Assembly: GCA_020860745.1 (NCBI GenBank)
Contig: JAJBTR010000377.1
Coordinates: 1 to 9,660, forward strand
Reading direction: 5' to 3'
DNA: 9,660 nucleotides
Origin: Lachnospiraceae bacterium
GTDB taxonomy: Bacteria > Bacillota > Clostridia > Lachnospirales > Lachnospiraceae
Position 1 is the stretch's first letter. Each line of letters opens with the position of its first letter. Under the pieces are notes generated by a model. It saw only the letters and a list, made by a program, of their open reading frames with translations, was not told the origin of the DNA and did not search any database. Shown in pieces: positions 7,788-9,660 of the stretch. A program made the position numbers and the translations under genes.

Positions 7788-9053
7788 ATGGGACGTACGA
7801 TAAACACGAAGCGTACGCCGCCGCACCCGAAACCGGTAGAAAAAGTAGAATTGTCAGAGGAGCATCTGAAGAGGAGGCTTGTTCTGACAATTCTCTTTCT
7901 TTTACTTGGAGCGGGCGCGATTGCCTACGGTTTTATGCAGTTTTTGTCGGGGGACGATGATGCGGGCTGGACGGAGATTGAAGCCAATGCGACCTCAGAT
8001 GAACTCAGCTGCAGCGAGGATTTTGTCTTTCTCTATGAGCTGGGAGCGGGGGACACGTCCGCCCTGGCGGAGAATAAGGTTTTAAAAACGCTCTATACAG
8101 AACTGGCGGTAGATGCTTACAAGTTTTTTGATGTGGATTACACTTACGATGGAGTCGGGAATGTCTGCAGCATCAACCGGAGTCCGAATGAGATTGTGAC
8201 CGTGGAGCCGGCGCTGTACAATGCGTTGGAGCTGGTGCAGGAGTACGGCGACCGCAGTATTTATCTGGGTCCGGTGTATCAGATGTACGACAGCCTGCTT
8301 TTCTGTGAGGGTGATTCCCAGACCGCAGATTATGACCCGTATCAGAACAGCTATCTCATGGAATATTACGGTGAAATTGCGGCGTATGCCTGTGATCCGG
8401 AATCGGTGGATATTGAGCTGCTGGGGGATAATCAGGTGCGCCTTGCCGTGTCGGAAGAGTATCTGGCCTATGCGGAAGAGAACGGGATCACAGATTACAT
8501 TGATTTTTCCTGGATGACAAACGCGTTTATCACCGATTATCTGGCGGATTCCCTGATTGAGAACGGTTACACGCATGGGTGCATCACGAGCTATGATGGA
8601 TTTGTGCGGAATCTGGACGATCGCGATGTCTCCTATTCCTTTGCTATCTATAGCCGTGACGGCAGCGAGGTGGATCAGCCGGCGATTCTGCAGTATACAG
8701 GGCAGCAAAGTATTGTCTATCTGCGCAATTACATGATGTCGGAGAAAGATGCGTATCACTACTATGAGATGGATGACGGTGAGATCCGGACGCTTTATCT
8801 GGACCCGGCGGATGGGCTGTGCAAAAGTGCGCTGAACGATCTGGTGTCCTATTCGGGGGAGAAAAGCTGCGCGGAGGTGCTGCTGTCTGTGAAAGAGATT
8901 TATATTGCGGAGGAACTGGATGCTGAAGCGCTGGATGCGCTGACGGGGGAGAGTGTCTATACCGTCTATGTGTTGGATGGAGAGCTGATGTATAATGAGT
9001 CGGGGCTGACGGAAGAGCGCAGTGAAGATGGAGTGATATATCTGACGCGTTAA
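7788..9053 (+). CDS. Membrane-anchored protein with degenerate ApbE-like domain
   Basis: Function not established. The 421-residue protein has a basic N-terminus, one membrane segment at about 30-52 and a large, probably extracytoplasmic domain without a lipobox. The domain weakly follows ApbE, the flavin transferase that attaches FMN to membrane proteins. NVCSINRSPNEIVTVEPALY (125-144) resembles the ApbE stretch around its conserved Asn, DFSWMTNAFITDYLADSLIE (239-258) sits where ApbE has GGIAKGYAAD, and RTLYLDPADG (334-343) sits where it has the RHIIDPxTG stretch. The GGxAKG, N-x-GG and metal-site residues are not kept, so it is probably catalytically inactive or divergent. A site GGAAGGAG (7773-7780 region, core AAGGAG) lies 7 nt before the ATG. 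The gene is the last of the opp operon, 25 nt after oppF, which suggests an accessory or envelope role linked to the transporter. Confidence 0.55.
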   Translation: MGRTINTKRTPPHPKPVEKVELSEEHLKRRLVLTILFLLLGAGAIAYGFMQFLSGDDDAGWTEIEANATSDELSCSEDFVFLYELGAGDTSALAENKVLKTLYTELAVDAYKFFDVDYTYDGVGNVCSINRSPNEIVTVEPALYNALELVQEYGDRSIYLGPVYQMYDSLLFCEGDSQTADYDPYQNSYLMEYYGEIAAYACDPESVDIELLGDNQVRLAVSEEYLAYAEENGITDYIDFSWMTNAFITDYLADSLIENGYTHGCITSYDGFVRNLDDRDVSYSFAIYSRDGSEVDQPAILQYTGQQSIVYLRNYMMSEKDAYHYYEMDDGEIRTLYLDPADGLCKSALNDLVSYSGEKSCAEVLLSVKEIYIAEELDAEALDALTGESVYTVYVLDGELMYNESGLTEERSEDGVIYLTR

Positions 9054-9061
9054 GTGTTGAT

Positions 9062-9343
9062 TTATTTTCCGAAAAGATCGCTGTGTGTACCGGTGCGTGA
9101 TAATGTCAGAACAAGGATATCATCATCTATGCGATATATAAGTAACCAGTCGGGGAGGATGTGGCACTCTCTGTGTCCCACCCATTCCCCGGTTAGTTCG
9201 TGGTCTTTGTATTTATCTGGTAATAGTTCTCCTCGTGATAATTTCCGGATAATGTCATCGAGCAGGTCAATGTTCAAATGTCGTTTTATGGCCAGCTTAT
9301 AGTCTTTTTTAAATCTTGTCGTCCATACGATTTCTCGTTTCAT
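9062..9343 (-). CDS. yafQ: YafQ-type mRNA interferase toxin (RelE superfamily)
   Basis: Toxin of a type II toxin-antitoxin pair. YafQ-type proteins cut mRNA on the ribosome and stop translation until the antitoxin neutralises them. The 93-residue length is normal. The family motifs are present: YKDHEL with His48, His61, PDWLLIY with Asp65, and the ending SRTGTHSDLF with Arg83, His87 and Phe91. These correspond to the catalytic or near-catalytic residues of E. coli YafQ, so the toxin looks intact. Its ATG overlaps the antitoxin stop in ATGA, and GGGAG (minus strand, 9352-9356) lies 8 nt upstream inside the antitoxin gene, which implies translational coupling. It converges on the opp operon with 8 nt between stop codons. 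It is more AT-rich than the transporter genes. Confidence 0.93.
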   Translation of the reverse strand: MKREIVWTTRFKKDYKLAIKRHLNIDLLDDIIRKLSRGELLPDKYKDHELTGEWVGHRECHILPDWLLIYRIDDDILVLTLSRTGTHSDLFGK

Positions 9344-9615
9344 CGTTTTAACTCCCGTAAAGCTTCTTCTACATCGGAATAGTGTTTTACACTATTGTCA
9401 TGAGCAATGCGTTCGGCTTCTAACATTGCGGCAACGGTTTCTCTGTTCGGTCTGTCAAGCTTAACTTCAAAAGGAAAACCTCCGACACGAAGTGACTGGC
9501 GTAGAAATACATTGATCGCTGTGGTGAGATTCATGCCTAATTCTCCGTACAGAGATTCACATTGTTTCTTGATATCGCTTTCCATACGGACACTGAAGTT
9601 AGTCGTGTTAGCCAT
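9340..9615 (-). CDS. dinJ: DinJ/RelB-family antitoxin
   Basis: Antitoxin for the adjacent YafQ-type toxin, 91 residues. The N-terminal part (about 6-45) has the ribbon-helix-helix form of DinJ/RelB: a short strand NFSVRME (6-12), helix DIKKQCESLYGELG, then MNLTTAINVFLRQSLRVGGF (28-47), a sequence highly typical of the family. This part should dimerise, bind DNA and repress its own promoter. The C-terminal half (about 55-91), rich in charged residues, would wrap around the toxin. AAGGAG (minus strand, 9625-9630) lies 9 nt before the ATG. The stop codon overlaps the toxin start by 4 nt, the usual two-gene arrangement with antitoxin first. The symbol is assigned by family resemblance. Confidence 0.93.
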   Translation of the reverse strand: MANTTNFSVRMESDIKKQCESLYGELGMNLTTAINVFLRQSLRVGGFPFEVKLDRPNRETVAAMLEAERIAHDNSVKHYSDVEEALRELKR

Positions 9616-9630
9616 ATAAATTCACTCCTT

Positions 9631-9660
9631 TCGCGTTTAAGTATACATATATAATATACC
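9631..9660 (-). promoter_or_regulatory. AT-rich promoter and possible operator of the toxin-antitoxin genes
   Basis: This block lies just upstream of the antitoxin ribosome binding site. It contains a possible minus-strand -10 box TATACT (9640-9645); a matching -35 box would fall past the window end. A 19-nt stretch (9641-9659) has 5-nt inverted arms GTATA and TATAC, a plausible site for autorepression by the antitoxin dimer. Because the block is so AT-rich, other -10 choices such as TATATT exist and chance symmetry cannot be excluded. Confidence 0.4.

Noticed and set aside
9054..9302. Small plus-strand reading frame beyond the operon (82 codons)
   Set aside because: It is antisense to the YafQ-type toxin, has no ribosome binding site and starts directly at the previous stop codon.

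Overview
The window suggests a Gram-positive anaerobe of the Clostridia, most likely a gut Lachnospiraceae-type organism. This is inferred from the AGGAG-type ribosome binding sites, the lipoprotein substrate-binding protein and the close resemblance of the proteins to the streptococcal Ami peptide transporter. No sequence search was possible. Comparisons to Ami proteins rest on recalled family sequences.

Positions 1-9053 hold one tightly packed plus-strand operon with gaps of 81, 16, 10, 2 and 25 nt. It encodes an Ami/Opp-type oligopeptide ABC importer: lipoprotein receptor (OppA/AmiA), two permeases (OppB/AmiC, OppC/AmiD) and two ATPases (OppD/AmiE, OppF/AmiF). A sixth gene encodes a membrane-anchored protein that looks like a degenerate ApbE (flavin transferase fold). 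The receptor would capture peptides outside, the permease pair forms the channel, and the ATPase pair drives import. A strong hairpin between oppA and oppB probably sets a high receptor-to-permease ratio.

Several subunits have unusual architecture. The receptor appears circularly permuted: the part that is C-terminal in ordinary OppA/AmiA sits directly after the signal peptide, and the protein stops where that part would normally begin. OppD carries about 170 extra residues between Walker A and the Q-loop. OppF carries a C-terminal extension with two hydrophobic segments. OppB has a large extracytoplasmic domain like that of AmiC.

Positions 9062-9615 hold a minus-strand type II toxin-antitoxin pair (DinJ/RelB-type antitoxin, YafQ-type toxin) that converges on the operon with only 8 nt between stop codons. 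By eye it is clearly more AT-rich than the transporter genes, which suggests separate acquisition. Its promoter and operator region runs to the window edge. No stretch over 300 nt lacks a gene, and no tRNA, rRNA, CRISPR array or insertion sequence was seen.
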